A program made the translations under genes and the position numbers. A stretch of 64,000 bases of DNA, from positions 169,477 through 233,476 of the forward strand of contig CAIJXT010000003.1 in assembly GCA_903824665.1 (NCBI GenBank), in the 5' to 3' direction. Source of the stretch: an uncultured Bacteroidota bacterium. GTDB taxonomy: Bacteria; Bacteroidota; Bacteroidia; Chitinophagales; Chitinophagaceae. The notes beneath the pieces are model-generated. The model was not told where the DNA came from. It saw only the letters and a program-made list of their open reading frames with translations, and did no database searches. Below, one piece after another: positions 63,928 through 64,000 of this stretch. Position 1 is the first letter of the stretch. Each line of letters begins with the position of its first letter.

Positions 63928-64000
63928 TACCAACCAATCGTCCCCCAATACCACTAAAAACCACTCCATAACTGCCCAATAAAAAGGCGACCCGCTGCAT

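Overview
The window looks like chromosomal DNA of a Bacteroidota bacterium, most likely of the Chitinophagaceae/Sphingobacteriales type. Evidence: four secreted proteins with C-terminal type IX secretion (T9SS) sorting domains, the T9SS factor PorQ, a fused E1 alpha/beta 2-oxoacid dehydrogenase, the long form of IspG, a bacterial geranylgeranylglyceryl phosphate synthase, a BY-kinase/PHP-phosphatase pair, and several TAnnTTTG-type -7 promoter boxes. I saw no rRNA, tRNA, CRISPR array, transposase or phage structural gene.

Layout. 1-6.2 kb: mostly minus-strand housekeeping and secreted genes (lipoprotein fragment, FN3-repeat T9SS protein, GGGP synthase, MscL, a glycosyltransferase, histidine ammonia-lyase). 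6.4-23.8 kb: one long plus-strand surface-polysaccharide locus: PHP phosphatase, nucleotide-sugar dehydrogenase, Wza-like export lipoprotein, Wzc-like tyrosine autokinase, Wzm/Wzt ABC exporter, aminotransferase, WbqC protein, acyl carrier protein, SDR, adenylating ligase, NeuD-type acyltransferase, methyltransferase, glycosidase-like propeller and GT2/GT4 glycosyltransferases. Several four-base ATGA overlaps suggest one transcription unit that builds and exports a polymer with acylated or aminoacylated amino sugars. 23.9-26.5 kb: a lipoprotein, riboflavin synthase, RpiB and TatC.

26.5-29.6 kb is an AT-rich accessory island. It starts with about 1 kb of non-coding DNA holding two palindromes and a tandem pair of about 220-bp direct repeats, followed by an overlapping ATPase/HNH-nuclease pair that matches the Septu (PtuA-PtuB) anti-phage architecture. 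This is the strongest candidate for a special system here. The nuclease appears to have swapped the second zinc-binding cysteine pair of its family for serines.

29.8-44.3 kb is mostly information processing: rimP-nusA-infB, a T9SS Ig-repeat protein, ispG, a small XRE regulator, a large unknown secreted protein, then rplK-rplA-rplJ-rplL. The ribosomal operon ends in a perfect 22-bp terminator hairpin, without rpoBC downstream or secE-nusG upstream.

44.3-64 kb: lipoproteins, a T9SS M1 peptidase, the E1 fusion, a DUF2442/DUF4160 pair, HemW, a YefM/YoeB-like toxin-antitoxin pair whose toxin start looks frameshifted, PorQ, FabI, an RsuA/RluE-type pseudouridine synthase, a giant Ig-repeat T9SS protein, a tail-specific protease, Aat, a DEAD-box helicase and CorA.
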